Shown: positions 50,955 through 60,516, counted from the first letter of the stretch. The stretch is 64,000 bases of DNA from JAHBNG01 sp039028975 (GCA_039028975.1 JBCCHB010000060.1:1-64000); one strand, 5' to 3'. Program-made: numbers and translations. The notes: a model not told the origin generated them from the letters alone.

Positions 50955-51401
50955 CTACGTGTGCCGAGCAATCATGGTCGCCAACATTGTAGCACAGATC
51001 TGCTGCGTAGAATCATTGTCCACCATGAAGACATCTCCTCGGCATACGGTTACAGTTCGGCCCGGTTTCATAACGAGACCGATTGCTATTAGCTTAATGC
51101 CTTGGGCTGGGGCTATAAAGTTGACCTTATATTCAATAGTCAGAACGTCTGTCCCGGGTGGCATTAACGTAAGTGCAGCATAACCACAGGCGGAGTCGAC
51201 TATGGCCGTCATTGCACCCGCATGGACAAAACCATGCTGCTGAGATACGTCATCGCTTACGGGCAATTCGATGGTGACTTCTCCAGGTAAGACAGAGACT
51301 AATTCAGCCCCTAGATGGCGCAGCAGACCCTGGCGAGCGAAACTTTCCCGGACTGTTGAGACAAAGTCGGGATTTTTCGGTTCAAAATTTTCTTTCGACA
51401 T
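50955..51401 (-). CDS. PaaI-type hotdog-fold thioesterase
   Basis: This 148-aa protein of the hotdog family has the typical HGFVHAGAMTAIVDSACG helix and the strand pattern of PaaI/YdiI acyl-CoA thioesterases, including the Asp in VDSACG. It hydrolyses acyl- or aryl-CoA thioesters. The start at 51401 is chosen because AAGGGG lies at proper distance, although the frame is open to 51476. Probably monocistronic. Confidence 0.85.
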   Translation of the reverse strand: MSKENFEPKNPDFVSTVRESFARQGLLRHLGAELVSVLPGEVTIELPVSDDVSQQHGFVHAGAMTAIVDSACGYAALTLMPPGTDVLTIEYKVNFIAPAQGIKLIAIGLVMKPGRTVTVCRGDVFMVDNDSTQQICATMLATMIARHT

Positions 51402-51487
51402 AAATATACATCCCCTTCTGCCTACAACGCGATTGTACTCAACAACATTTATTCTGGCTGATGGCTGATTGGCCAAAAGCTATTCAT

Positions 51488-52393
51488 CTAATTCTTGCGC
51501 GTATAATTTCCCGTTACTTCTTCCCAGGCCCGGGTTAGCACAAATTCCCGATCCAAACCGATAGGAACAATAAAGCGGATCGGTTCGTATCCTGCATCTT
51601 TCGTTAGCCGATCGGTCGCTACGGTCTCCTCTAGGCTTAATTGAGATTCAGCTGCGTTGATGGCGATTTGGGCAAGCTGGTTCATAAATGCTTGGAATTG
51701 TTCGATTCCGGCTCTATCCGTCGTTAGTCCATGACCCGGGATCGCTTGCTCAAAGGGAAGTTCAAGCACCTTATCCAACGTATCTGGCCACTTTTGCACT
51801 GACCCACCTGCTTCCAAGTCAATGTTTGGATAATGCGCATTGAAGAGCAGATCACCCATATGAATGACGCCCTCATCTGCAAAAAGGATGACGAGATCAC
51901 CATCGGTATGTCCTGGCCCTGGATGAATAAGCTCCAACGTCTTGCCACCGATACTCAATGTCTGATGATCTGTAATGATTTCCGTAGGCAACAAAGCGGC
52001 TCGGTTCCCACTCCAGAAATCACCATCGATTATATGTAGGTGGGACAGGGTACGTTCTGTGGAAAGAACACGCGTTCCTGGCGCAAAGGCGGGATTGCCG
52101 TGAGTATGATCGCTATGATAGTGGGTATTAATCACTATCATAGGATCTACACCAGTTAGGGACTTGGCCATGTTGCGAATACGCCTTCCCTGTAAAGACG
52201 TAGTCATGGTATCCACAACGATAGCCCCTTCGTCAGTTCTAAGAACAGCCGTATTTCCACCCAATCCTCGCAGCACAAAAAGATCGTCACTCAGCTTCTC
52301 TACCTCTAACGAGCGGATTTGTAGAAACAGGTAACCGCTCAGGACGATTACAGGTGCCACCAAAATCAATACAATGATTTGCCATCGTTTCAT
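51488..52393 (-). CDS. Membrane-anchored MBL-fold hydrolase
   Basis: This 301-aa MBL-superfamily protein has an N-terminal hydrophobic anchor (6-25). The metal sites are HYHSDHTHGN, GHTDGD, the Asp in MGDLLFN and the terminal IPGHG. The pattern matches glyoxalase II-like or SoxH-type enzymes exported across the membrane. ATG 52393 is preferred over TTG 52399, since AGGAGG is spaced nine bases from the ATG. It is the last gene of a minus-strand run starting near 57218. Confidence 0.88.
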   Translation of the reverse strand: MKRWQIIVLILVAPVIVLSGYLFLQIRSLEVEKLSDDLFVLRGLGGNTAVLRTDEGAIVVDTMTTSLQGRRIRNMAKSLTGVDPMIVINTHYHSDHTHGNPAFAPGTRVLSTERTLSHLHIIDGDFWSGNRAALLPTEIITDHQTLSIGGKTLELIHPGPGHTDGDLVILFADEGVIHMGDLLFNAHYPNIDLEAGGSVQKWPDTLDKVLELPFEQAIPGHGLTTDRAGIEQFQAFMNQLAQIAINAAESQLSLEETVATDRLTKDAGYEPIRFIVPIGLDREFVLTRAWEEVTGNYTRKN

Positions 52394-52450
52394 ATGCAAT
52401 AGCCTCCTGAGGCGGCCCGAAAGTCAGTGGTGTTATAAATACAGCAATGA

Positions 52451-53173
52451 CTATTGACATCTCCAAATGCCTGAATTGTCTTGTGTTAATCCCAAAAACT
52501 GAGTCGGCTCAAATGTGTTGTCAATCTCCCGTTCATCATAGTAGCCACCATCTATTTTGGATTTAACTACAGAAAAGTGTAGGTGGCGACCAGTAGGACG
52601 ACCTGGACTGCCCGACCAGTTACCCTGCCTTCCCAATAGCGTTCCTTCTTCCACAAAAACTTCGAATGTGCCAGGAGGAAACGCTTCATCAATGTAGGAG
52701 ACCGCACCATCGGCGGAGGCCATGTGAGTATAATAGGTCCAGATCTGCTGAGTATTCAAAGTGGGGTTGACTTCTCCCAATGGAAAATTGGGATGGCGGA
52801 TAATCACGGTGCTTTTCCAACCACCTTCCCGGGTTAAATAACCATCATACGCAGCAACAATAGGCGTTACATTATTTTCGGGATCTGGACCAAAAATGTC
52901 GAGTCCCGAGTGACGGTGGCCAGGACGGAAGCTATCATCCCAGCCAAAGCCAAGATAGCCATGGGTAGGGATGAGCATGGGCGCGTCGCCACAACGAGTG
53001 CCTGCTGTTAAGGACCAAGTTGGATGGCTAGCCGCATCGTTGAACCAAGTACGTAGGCGGCTAATTTGGCGTGGTGCCGGTGGTGTGCCAGCCCCCAACA
53101 AATACCAACTGCCGATTACGACAACCAAGATGCCAATGAGTACAAAGAATCCCCACAATAGAAATTTGGGCAT
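52451..53173 (-). CDS. M23 (LytM-type) peptidase with membrane anchor
   Basis: This 240-aa protein has an N-terminal membrane segment (5-27). An M23 domain follows, with the first zinc motif HRHSGLDIF (H-x-x-x-D) and the C-terminal GRHLHFSV (H-x-H). Such enzymes cut peptidoglycan cross-links outside the membrane, though it is close to non-lytic variants because the linker is long. It lies 12 bases from the NUDIX gene. Confidence 0.85.
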   Translation of the reverse strand: MPKFLLWGFFVLIGILVVVIGSWYLLGAGTPPAPRQISRLRTWFNDAASHPTWSLTAGTRCGDAPMLIPTHGYLGFGWDDSFRPGHRHSGLDIFGPDPENNVTPIVAAYDGYLTREGGWKSTVIIRHPNFPLGEVNPTLNTQQIWTYYTHMASADGAVSYIDEAFPPGTFEVFVEEGTLLGRQGNWSGSPGRPTGRHLHFSVVKSKIDGGYYDEREIDNTFEPTQFLGLTQDNSGIWRCQ

Positions 53174-53185
53174 AGTCTATGTGAA

Positions 53186-53584
53186 TTAACTCAGCAACCC
53201 CTTCTCTTCAAGCCAATCGAAGACGAGCAGGTTCGCCGCGCTGATTTTGTCTTTATCATCGTAAGTAAGCCACGCAAATTCGGCAATCTCGGAAGATGGT
53301 TGCAGGTTGCCTGTGTATTCACCAAAGTAACAGGTCAGGCGGACCGTGACGCCTTCTGCACGGCCATCGGCAGGGGCCTCAAAAATGTCAGCGAATTTCA
53401 GCGTCTCTGGGATCAGATCAACCATCAGCTCTTCTTTGATCTCGCGAATTAAAGCTTCAGCATCACTTTCATTCTCTTCCCGCTTGCCGCCAGGCATATA
53501 GAAGCGCTCTTTACCATGAGAGCGAACGCTGAGAATGCGTTTGTCTTGAAGATGGATCCAAGCAAGTTTGTCGATAAGTTTCAT
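53186..53584 (-). CDS. NUDIX hydrolase
   Basis: This 132-aa NUDIX protein has the full box G-x5-E-x7-REU-x-EE, beginning GGKREENESDAEALIREI. It hydrolyses a nucleoside diphosphate linked to another moiety; substrate unknown. The core begins MKLIDKLAWIHLQDKRILSV, as in ADP-ribose/MutT-type family members. It lies between the methyltransferase and M23 genes with gaps of 15 and 12 bases, so it is operonic. Confidence 0.92.
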   Translation of the reverse strand: MKLIDKLAWIHLQDKRILSVRSHGKERFYMPGGKREENESDAEALIREIKEELMVDLIPETLKFADIFEAPADGRAEGVTVRLTCYFGEYTGNLQPSSEIAEFAWLTYDDKDKISAANLLVFDWLEEKGLLS

Positions 53585-53599
53585 GAATTTGTCAGCTCA

Positions 53600-54394
53600 T
53601 CATTCTTTGTGTCCAACATACAGTAAATGCGTTGCTGCCCCATGCAAAGCAGAATCTTTTCCCAGACGGTAATTCAAATCTGCCCACCATTCCCAATCGG
53701 CTCCGGTTAATTGGTTGAGGTTTTCTTCTGTATGAGCACCAAGACCCTCGCAACTTACGACTTGAATAGAGTTGAATCCAGCACCTTCCATGAGTGGTTC
53801 CACCTCATCAGGATGGACATGATACGCCGTCGTAAAGCCCCATTCACCTTGATGAACGCCTGTGGTTATGATGCGTTCTGCATAGTCTGGATTGGCAGCC
53901 AACCACTTCGGAAAACGGTCTGCACAGACGCGCAAAGCCGAATATTTTGTTAGAAATGCAGCAAAAATCAGACCGCCAGACTTTAATACTCTATAAGCCT
54001 CCTGAAGCGCCGCTTGGCGTTCTGCCGAATCGATCAGATGATAGAGAGGACCTAAGAGTAGCAGGGCATCATAAGCGGAGTCGACGAAGTGGGGTAGATC
54101 AACTGCATTGCAGGGGAGAATTTCTTGGAGCTGGACATTGGCTGCTTTGGCACGCTCCTCAGCACGCACTAGGCTTGCTTGTGAGAGATCGCACAGAGAA
54201 ACGATATGACCCTGCTGTGCCAATGCAATTGCATACCGACCCGGACCACCGCCTACATCAAGGATTTTAGCTGGTGGAGACGGCAAAAATTCCTGGATAG
54301 CCCGCATGGTTACGGCAAATTCAGTACGATGATGGTCCAAGCGCTCCCACTCTACGTGATCATCTTGGTTGTAGAATTTTTCAATAGGATTCAT
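53600..54394 (-). CDS. Class I SAM-dependent methyltransferase
   Basis: This 264-aa protein has a clear motif I (KILDVGGGPGRYAIALAQQG), an acidic motif II (CDLSQASLVRAEERA), and LLLGPLYHL as motif IV/V. The acceptor is not known; small molecule methylation is likely. Its start overlaps the stop of the creatininase gene by 14 bases. Part of the minus-strand operon. Confidence 0.88.
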   Translation of the reverse strand: MNPIEKFYNQDDHVEWERLDHHRTEFAVTMRAIQEFLPSPPAKILDVGGGPGRYAIALAQQGHIVSLCDLSQASLVRAEERAKAANVQLQEILPCNAVDLPHFVDSAYDALLLLGPLYHLIDSAERQAALQEAYRVLKSGGLIFAAFLTKYSALRVCADRFPKWLAANPDYAERIITTGVHQGEWGFTTAYHVHPDEVEPLMEGAGFNSIQVVSCEGLGAHTEENLNQLTGADWEWWADLNYRLGKDSALHGAATHLLYVGHKE

Positions 54395-55130
54395 TTGAAT
54401 CTCTTACACAATCTACCAAAATCTTGGCAACGGTTTTGACTACCTCTGGCCATATTTGTTTGCCTAATTCCACTGATGAATGGGTTGGATCACCAATGAC
54501 GCCTGTCTTGGTGACCTTGACAAAGTCTAGTTCGGGATCCGCCCAATCGACCGGATCATTTTGGGGATCTTTGATTAACTCTGCGCGCACTGAATCAGGC
54601 CGTAAATACATAGCGAGGGATGTGGCAAATGTATCCGCATGACCACCTGGAATATGTTCATACCCCATGCGACACCAAAGCTCGTAGAAGGGAATTCCAG
54701 GCAAAAAGGCTTGCGCACTTGGTTTATAGTTCTGGTTGAAATCGTCTACGACCTGGGCTAGATCATGTCCACCACAGCCTCGCCAGACGACCAGCTTTTG
54801 GAATCGCTGAGTTACCAGAGAAGTCAGAATGGAAGCAATAAGTTGGTTATGCAGTTCAACCGGAATGTCGATATAGCCGCTACCAAAATTTATGTGCTCA
54901 GGTGTGGGTCCAAAAGGCATGGCAGGAAGAATGAGCGCGTTTATGGCATATGCTTTTGCAGCGTATTCAGCAGCAGCAACCAAAATCGCCTCCACAACCC
55001 AAGTATCAAAGTCCACGGTCAAATGGGGGCCTTGTTGCTCGGTACAGCCTGTCGGTATGACAGCTAGCCAGCCAGCTTCCGCTCTCTCTTTAATCTCCAA
55101 ATAGGTTAGTTCACCAAATCGATGGAGCAC
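54381..55130 (-). CDS. Creatininase family amidohydrolase
   Basis: This 249-aa protein shows the family blocks PTGCTEQQGPHLTVDFDTWV (metal Glu/His/Asp) and GGHADTFATS. Some members are creatinine amidohydrolases, others act in FAPy or mycofactocin/PQQ-like pathways, so the substrate is open. It starts at GTG 55130, one base after the stop of the TAXI gene, so translation is coupled. Confidence 0.88.
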   Translation of the reverse strand: MLHRFGELTYLEIKERAEAGWLAVIPTGCTEQQGPHLTVDFDTWVVEAILVAAAEYAAKAYAINALILPAMPFGPTPEHINFGSGYIDIPVELHNQLIASILTSLVTQRFQKLVVWRGCGGHDLAQVVDDFNQNYKPSAQAFLPGIPFYELWCRMGYEHIPGGHADTFATSLAMYLRPDSVRAELIKDPQNDPVDWADPELDFVKVTKTGVIGDPTHSSVELGKQIWPEVVKTVAKILVDCVRDSNESY

Positions 55131-55131
55131 C

Positions 55132-56436
55132 CTACTTGTTCTGCTCGGTGGAACGAAGTTTCAGTTTTTGTTGAACCATATCTAAATGCATTTTTAGATT
55201 GTAGACGTCAGGCATAAATGCATCCCCAACCTTGAGTTGCTCATTCAGTTGAGCTTCTAGCTGATCCAAATAGGCTATATTATCAACCAATTCGGCCTGC
55301 TCCATTCCTTTGGCCTCTTGATCGATCCGGCGTATATCTTTATACCAACGAGTAATACGGCTGCGTATAACGACCCGATAGAGTAATGGGCTTCTCCCCA
55401 AAATAGGCAGAACAACAAGTAGAGCAGGTAAGAACAAGAGCAAATACTGATCGACTATGGCTGCTACCCAAAAGGGTAAATAATTGTCTAAAAAGCTATC
55501 CCCATCCCGCAGTTTTGTTAGATATGCTAGCGATTCTTGTCTGATGGGTAAATCGGGGTAATCCAGATTGGGAAACTCATTGCGCGCCTCGAAAATACCG
55601 CCGCTACGGTGGGTCTCGATACTCGCTAAGACCATCAGACGAAGCAACACCGGATGCAGATCATTGCGTATGACTAAATTGGCAACAGTCGTGACCATTT
55701 TTTTGTCCTCTGCTGGGATATTCGCTTGCAGATCAATAGCACCTACAGGTAGGGTAGTACTGGCTAGATAGGGAACGTGATTTCGATATGCGTCAGCTCT
55801 TTCCAAACTCATTAGAGCAACCTGGGGTGATCGGATCAATTTCTGTATTAGCTCTGATCTGGGTCCGACAACCACGAACATGAAATCGACAGAGCCATCT
55901 AGCAGACCTTCAGCGGCCTGGCTAGATGAAAGAGGGAGTAACGTTGCATTTTGCTCACTTATGCCATTCGCGGATAAAAGCTCTTGGGCGAGTGGTTGGG
56001 TTCCGCTTCCATCGGCACCGATAGCGATTCGCATACCATGGAGCTGAGTCAATTTAGAAAAAGATTGACCTTCGGCTTCCAGACCTTTTCGATAAAAAAT
56101 CCAAACAGGTTCACGAAAGACACTGGCCAACGTGCTTAGGTTTGAACCATCAGCGCTGGTTGCAATACCACCCTGAACGAATCCAATAGACGCTTCTCCT
56201 TTAGTTAGTAGTTGTAGTGATTCCAATGAACCCGCCGTGGGTCTAATTTCTAGCGTAAGCCCCTTTTGATCCGCAATTTCGGCATACTTTTTCGCTACGC
56301 GGTAATATTCCCCTTGTTCAGATCCTGTCAAGATGGTGAATGTCTGTGGAGGCAAAGATCTAACAAACAATATTGTGAGTGCGGCAAGAATGCTTAGGCC
56401 AATCAGTGAAAAGATGATTAACTGTCTGTTCTTCAT
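55132..56436 (-). CDS. TAXI-family substrate-binding protein with C-terminal anchor
   Basis: This 434-aa protein has a signal/membrane segment (5-27). A TAXI/NMT1-like binding domain (30-300) follows, with FTILTGSEQGEYYRVAK and IGADGSGTQPLAQELL, then a second membrane helix (about 333-353) and a coiled-coil-like tail. Such proteins bind solutes for TRAP transporters, but no DctQ/DctM gene is adjacent. The C-terminal cytoplasmic tail is unusual for binding proteins, suggesting a sensor. It begins 41 bases after the MOSC gene. Confidence 0.82.
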   Translation of the reverse strand: MKNRQLIIFSLIGLSILAALTILFVRSLPPQTFTILTGSEQGEYYRVAKKYAEIADQKGLTLEIRPTAGSLESLQLLTKGEASIGFVQGGIATSADGSNLSTLASVFREPVWIFYRKGLEAEGQSFSKLTQLHGMRIAIGADGSGTQPLAQELLSANGISEQNATLLPLSSSQAAEGLLDGSVDFMFVVVGPRSELIQKLIRSPQVALMSLERADAYRNHVPYLASTTLPVGAIDLQANIPAEDKKMVTTVANLVIRNDLHPVLLRLMVLASIETHRSGGIFEARNEFPNLDYPDLPIRQESLAYLTKLRDGDSFLDNYLPFWVAAIVDQYLLLFLPALLVVLPILGRSPLLYRVVIRSRITRWYKDIRRIDQEAKGMEQAELVDNIAYLDQLEAQLNEQLKVGDAFMPDVYNLKMHLDMVQQKLKLRSTEQNK

Positions 56437-56477
56437 ACGTTTTAGAGCCAGATTTTTAGACCTAGATTCTTAGATTC

Positions 56478-57218
56478 TTAGTCACTGAGGTGGACCTCGT
56501 CACCGACGCATACCGTTCCTAGCCGACGGGTTGCACCATAGATACCTGCACATGCATCCCACAGCTGCGCGACTTTTTTCAATATCGTCGGATTTCGCTC
56601 TGACGTATCTGGATCAATGTTGATCATGGCACATCGACGATCTTCATAGTCTGCCTGTACCTGTGCCCCTGTCTCATGGTTTCCAAACGTAATGGTTTTG
56701 TTCAGCCACTTTGCCTCTGGAAAGCCACCATCTGAGGCTACGCGGACAGATGGCTCCACGTCAATTACAATATTTGCTCGAAAGCGGCGTGTATCGACAG
56801 CTTCTTTAAGAGAATCCGCCAGCGTTTGAACTAGCGTCTGGCTAATGACCGAGACGGGCATACAATCAAAGACACCCCGATTAAGCCGCATGAGGTGGAG
56901 CGGATGGCCCGACTTCTGTGAGAGATCTCGAAGCAGCTCAGGATCATCTAGAGCCAAATCCAAGCCTGAACGGGTTTTCACACGAATGGGAGATGTGTCA
57001 GGTGTCTTCGGATCTGTAAAGTAGGCTTCATAACGGACTAGATCAGGGTACTCGCGTCCAGTTAACCAAGGAAAGTGTGATTGGTTATCGCTTCGTACAA
57101 AGGCTGCTTTGCGGTCTCCATCTAACCCATACCACCAAAGCTGGGCCTGCTGGACTGGGATACCTTGCATAGATTTGACTGGATACAGATTGACCTGGGT
57201 AACGGTTCCAATGAGCAT
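56478..57218 (-). CDS. MOSC-domain protein
   Basis: This 246-aa protein has an N-terminal beta-barrel (VNLYPVKSMQGIPV, typical of MOSC_N) and a C-terminal MOSC domain with the conserved Cys in EDRRCAMINIDPD and the end GTVCVGDEVHL. MOSC domains bind molybdenum cofactor or carry sulfur through that Cys. Family members include mARC-like and YiiM-like reductases. The MoaD-like gene at 29819 is far away, so no link is implied. First gene of the minus operon. Confidence 0.85.
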   Translation of the reverse strand: MLIGTVTQVNLYPVKSMQGIPVQQAQLWWYGLDGDRKAAFVRSDNQSHFPWLTGREYPDLVRYEAYFTDPKTPDTSPIRVKTRSGLDLALDDPELLRDLSQKSGHPLHLMRLNRGVFDCMPVSVISQTLVQTLADSLKEAVDTRRFRANIVIDVEPSVRVASDGGFPEAKWLNKTITFGNHETGAQVQADYEDRRCAMINIDPDTSERNPTILKKVAQLWDACAGIYGATRRLGTVCVGDEVHLSD

Positions 57219-57325
57219 TATTAGGGCTCCACAAAATAAGTATCCGCGTAGGGAACGCTCTCTAAGGCATGGCCTTGGGATAAGACCGTATTAGACAACG
57301 CTCCTCGCGCGGACATATGGGTATA

Positions 57326-57357
57326 CTTTGGCAGAAAAGCCTTGCCCCGGCTCTTGA
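57326..57357. repeat. AAAAGCC hairpin, relative of 15285-15315
   Basis: AAAAGCC (57335-57341) pairs with GGCTCTT (57349-57355) around CTTGCCCC-type loop bases. The 32-base neighbourhood shares about 26 positions with 15285-15315, where the pair T-A replaces C-G. Confidence 0.45.
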
Positions 57358-57469
57358 CCAACCTACTATAAGAAATTTTCACCAATGAAGAACAGAGCTG
57401 TTCTGGCCATCTATATTTATTTAGGGGTAATTCTGATCTGCTGCGAAAGGTCTAGCGGTACATACTCAT

Positions 57470-58411
57470 TTACTGTGCCGTTTGGGCTAAGAGAAAATCC
57501 CAAGCCATGCGTAATGTGTCTACCTCTTCGGCGTGATGCCCCTTGTAGGCAATATGGTCAGAGCCAACAATGGTGACCAGCGCTACCGATGCATCATTTG
57601 TACAGCCACTAGCTTGGATCATGTTATGCTCACCCTCTCGCCATATCTCTTCAACAGGTCCAGTGCAGTTGTTGCGTGCTTTCCATGCCTCAAAGTTTTC
57701 CATAGCGCTAATCCAAGACTCTCCTTCATAGGCTACAACGGAATCCTCTGTACCCTGAACCACTATGATGGGAATTGGCGAGTAATCAGGCGCTGGTTCG
57801 ACCAAACCCACCATAGACATGCAACCTACTCCTGCAAATACGGCGCTGGCTTCGGCTGCCAATCGTTGAGCCAAACCACAACCATTTGAGAAACCGGTTA
57901 GAAAGATCTGGTTTTTGTCAATATTGTGCTCTTGCTGGAGCTGAGCAACCATTTTTAGAATGAATGATACGTCGTCGCTGCCTTCAAAGAGTGCCAGTCC
58001 ACAACAGCCTTGGCCCTTTTCCTCAGGCGGCGTGTCCTGCACAGGCCACGGCTCACCACCTGCATTCCAACTGTTGTTGATGCCGTGTGGCCATACAGCG
58101 ATAAACTTCTCCTCTTGGGCTAATACATCAACTGCTCCATAGCCGCGTTGTGTTTCAGTTGAATTATAGAAGCCTGGAATGTCAATCACCAAAGGTACAG
58201 GTTCATCACCTAATCCCTCTGGTACCAGTAAATCCCAACAACGGAAATTTTCTCCTTGTTTTTCTGCTAAACATTGATCACCGTGCTCGGCGGTGTTATC
58301 AAGTCTCTCAAATAAGTTCAAGAGGTAGATATAGACGGCGATGCCAGCAACGACTGCAACGGCTACAATAACACCTAGAACAGTAAGTAGAATTCGGACG
58401 GTTCTATTCAT
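57470..58411 (-). CDS. Secreted/anchored esterase, PHB depolymerase-like
   Basis: This 313-aa alpha/beta hydrolase begins with a membrane segment (6-28). The nucleophile elbow is GFSNGCG (G-x-S-x-G), preceded by the oxyanion-type block LVIDIPGFYN; SDDVSFI and VVQGTEDS carry acid residues and GSDHIA carries the likely His. It resembles the LpqC/feruloyl-esterase/PHB depolymerase group acting on polyester or aryl esters outside the cell. The ATG at 58411 is preferred over 58465 because AAGGGAT precedes it and the signal starts there. Confidence 0.85.
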   Translation of the reverse strand: MNRTVRILLTVLGVIVAVAVVAGIAVYIYLLNLFERLDNTAEHGDQCLAEKQGENFRCWDLLVPEGLGDEPVPLVIDIPGFYNSTETQRGYGAVDVLAQEEKFIAVWPHGINNSWNAGGEPWPVQDTPPEEKGQGCCGLALFEGSDDVSFILKMVAQLQQEHNIDKNQIFLTGFSNGCGLAQRLAAEASAVFAGVGCMSMVGLVEPAPDYSPIPIIVVQGTEDSVVAYEGESWISAMENFEAWKARNNCTGPVEEIWREGEHNMIQASGCTNDASVALVTIVGSDHIAYKGHHAEEVDTLRMAWDFLLAQTAQ

Positions 58412-58465
58412 GGTTGCTAAATATCCCTTAAAGTTGCAAAGAATTCGCGAGAATGCATTCAACAC

Positions 58466-58884
58466 AAGATGTACAATACGGACTGCTTAACTGCAAAACC
58501 TGTTAATTTTTAGGAACAACATGTGGAGTCCTAGTGCATTTTCTCTAGCTTGAATGATAGCTGCAATTACAGAGAGTTTTATGCGCAAGCCATAACCACT
58601 CAGATAGGTGCTTGCCTGTGCCAAGGTCCATTACAGAGTCGCTCCGAGTACAGGATACCACCTGGCCACCTACAATAGGAGGCTGAGTGATTGCCCCAAG
58701 TTTATATTATCCTAGTTGGTGTTGCAACATGTGCCACTCTTAGGGGTACATTTTTATATAGACTCACTTAAAAACTATGGTAGGTAATCGGTCAATGTGT
58801 TGAATCAATATGATCTCCTTTACCCTGTATTAATAAACGAATCGGTCGGATTCAACATCGACAATCTGTGTTGATGTGAGAACC
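58466..58884. other. Intergenic region with no recognised gene
   Basis: No long frame or RNA gene was seen. It contains the phrase CCTGGCCACCTACAAT (about 58653), related to motifs near 15819 and 57400. The AT-rich stretch at 58690-58860 may hold promoters for a flanking gene, but both flanking genes point left. Confidence 0.35.
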
Positions 58885-59784
58885 TTAAGGGCCTAATTCC
58901 GCAGCCAGCGCTTCATACGTTGGAAATCCCAGGGTTGGCTCTATCTCTTTGGCCCAGATGCGATCTAGTTCGGCATTGATCTCTGGTGTTAGCTCGTAGG
59001 CGTGGGAGCCTACCAGCCCTTTGCGTACCTTGGTTGAGTCGCTACCAGGTGGTAGGCCGCAGACTTTCTCACTTCGCTCCCGAATTAGAAAATCATCAAA
59101 TCGATTCTTGTGAGCTAGCATAAATTCTAGCGAGGACTGGCGGACGACAATCTCCAATAACTCATCATCTAACGGAATGCCGATAAAGTTGGCAACTCTG
59201 CCCACAGTACCGGGCAGATCGTTAATCATGGTTTCATAGCACATCAACAGCACATTCTCATCATAGCGTTGAGGCCACCAGGATAATAGATGCCCCCAAT
59301 ACGCGCCCCCTTCATCATAATCTAGATAATCTTGGGCATATTCGGTGATCGAGATAGATCCCGTCTCAAACCACCACCCTTCCATAAAACGGTACATAGA
59401 AACCAGGACATCTTTGGGATTGCGAATTGAAACAATATAACGTCCACCCTTTACCACATCGTGATAACTTTTGTGGCTTTTAAAGGCACGGGGATGGCCA
59501 CGTTGGGGTGCATAAAGGTCCAGTCCTAAATCGTAGGAGCATTCAATCCAGGGAACCACTCGCGAGATGTCGTCAAAATCCATATCGCCTCGGGTACGTA
59601 GACCGTGAACGATCTGCTGGAGCCAAGTTGTGCCAGACTTGCCATAGGGTGTGATGACTACATCGGTTGGTTCAAGTTGAAAAGAGCGACCATACGCTCT
59701 TCCTTGTTCCGTGCTAAAATTCTCATTTGCTTGTTTATATTCGGCTAGAGTGGTGGGTCGCCGAGAAATGGTGGGCCTACTCAT
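58885..59784 (-). CDS. Sulfotransferase (Sulfotransfer_1)
   Basis: This 299-aa PAPS-dependent sulfotransferase has the 5'-phosphosulfate loop YGKSGTTWLQ, the 3'-phosphate block IRNPKDVLVSMYRF, the catalytic-type His in FKSHKSYHD and the C-terminal KVRKGLVGSH. It resembles cytosolic (eukaryote-like) sulfotransferases. The window also encodes two sulfatases, so the cell both forms and cuts sulfate esters. It probably belongs to a natural-product or lipid-modifying gene set with the adjacent TetR/P450 pair (inference). Confidence 0.9.
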   Translation of the reverse strand: MSRPTISRRPTTLAEYKQANENFSTEQGRAYGRSFQLEPTDVVITPYGKSGTTWLQQIVHGLRTRGDMDFDDISRVVPWIECSYDLGLDLYAPQRGHPRAFKSHKSYHDVVKGGRYIVSIRNPKDVLVSMYRFMEGWWFETGSISITEYAQDYLDYDEGGAYWGHLLSWWPQRYDENVLLMCYETMINDLPGTVGRVANFIGIPLDDELLEIVVRQSSLEFMLAHKNRFDDFLIRERSEKVCGLPPGSDSTKVRKGLVGSHAYELTPEINAELDRIWAKEIEPTLGFPTYEALAAELGP

Positions 59785-59862
59785 GTAATGACGTTCTCTC
59801 CAATAGTGCTGGTTAACTGTGAATGGTACACCTTTTCTACTCTGGAATTCCTTCTTCTCATT

Positions 59863-60489
59863 CTAAGGTTTCTCCAGCTGAGTGCTGAGATTCGGTAGTT
59901 GGGCAAAGGGTCCCTGACTATGCAACCGCCATAGATACTCAGCCATTTGTGCAGGTGGTACCGGCTGATTATTATCCAGCCACCATTCCATAATACCCAT
60001 TTGGGCAGTGGCCAAGTATCGCAAAGTTAGGTTTAGCGGGAGACCAGACTCATAATTTGTCGGTACTTCATGCTTTGTGAGATCCAGCGGTCGTTCGATG
60101 GACTCATTGGCACTGAAGGCCAGGATCTCCTCTTCAATCCCCCTGCGGACCCGTTCAGGAAATTGGGGCCATCCATGAAAAAGGGACAGATAAAAGTCAG
60201 CATATAAAGCACAGTGCTCAAAGAGCATTCGCCACCCCTCTAATGGATTATTTATGCTAAGCACTTGCACAGATGCTCTGTAATCGTCAGTTATGGCAGA
60301 GTAGACTTTCTCCGCCAGATCATACTTGTCTTCATAGTGACGATAAAAGGTGGCCCGATTGACCATGGCCCGCTCAGACAATAGCTGTACGGTGACCGAC
60401 TCAAAACCTACTTCAACCACAAGCTGAATAAATGTATCTTGCAACATCTTTTGGGTGCGACGAATTCGCAAATCGGTCTCGTGCGACAT
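59863..60489 (-). CDS. TetR-family transcriptional regulator
   Basis: This 208-aa protein has a TetR HTH at about 10-58 (TDLRIRRTQKMLQDTFIQLV, then LLSERAMVNRATFYRHYEDK). A variable C-terminal ligand domain (70-200) follows, with a TetR_C-like LEGWRMLFEHCALYADFYLSLF segment. It is divergent from the P450 gene across 212 bases. The perfect palindrome 60503-60516 lies just upstream and is a good operator candidate; it should control both genes. Confidence 0.88.
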   Translation of the reverse strand: MSHETDLRIRRTQKMLQDTFIQLVVEVGFESVTVQLLSERAMVNRATFYRHYEDKYDLAEKVYSAITDDYRASVQVLSINNPLEGWRMLFEHCALYADFYLSLFHGWPQFPERVRRGIEEEILAFSANESIERPLDLTKHEVPTNYESGLPLNLTLRYLATAQMGIMEWWLDNNQPVPPAQMAEYLWRLHSQGPFAQLPNLSTQLEKP

Positions 60490-60502
60490 TTCCGCTCTTT
60501 CT

Positions 60503-60516
60503 GTTGCATATGCAAC
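60503..60516. promoter_or_regulatory. Perfect 14-bp palindrome, TetR operator candidate
   Basis: GTTGCATATGCAAC is a perfect inverted repeat. It lies 14 bases upstream of the TetR start codon and about 190 bases before the divergent P450, the usual place for an autoregulatory operator. Confidence 0.6.
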
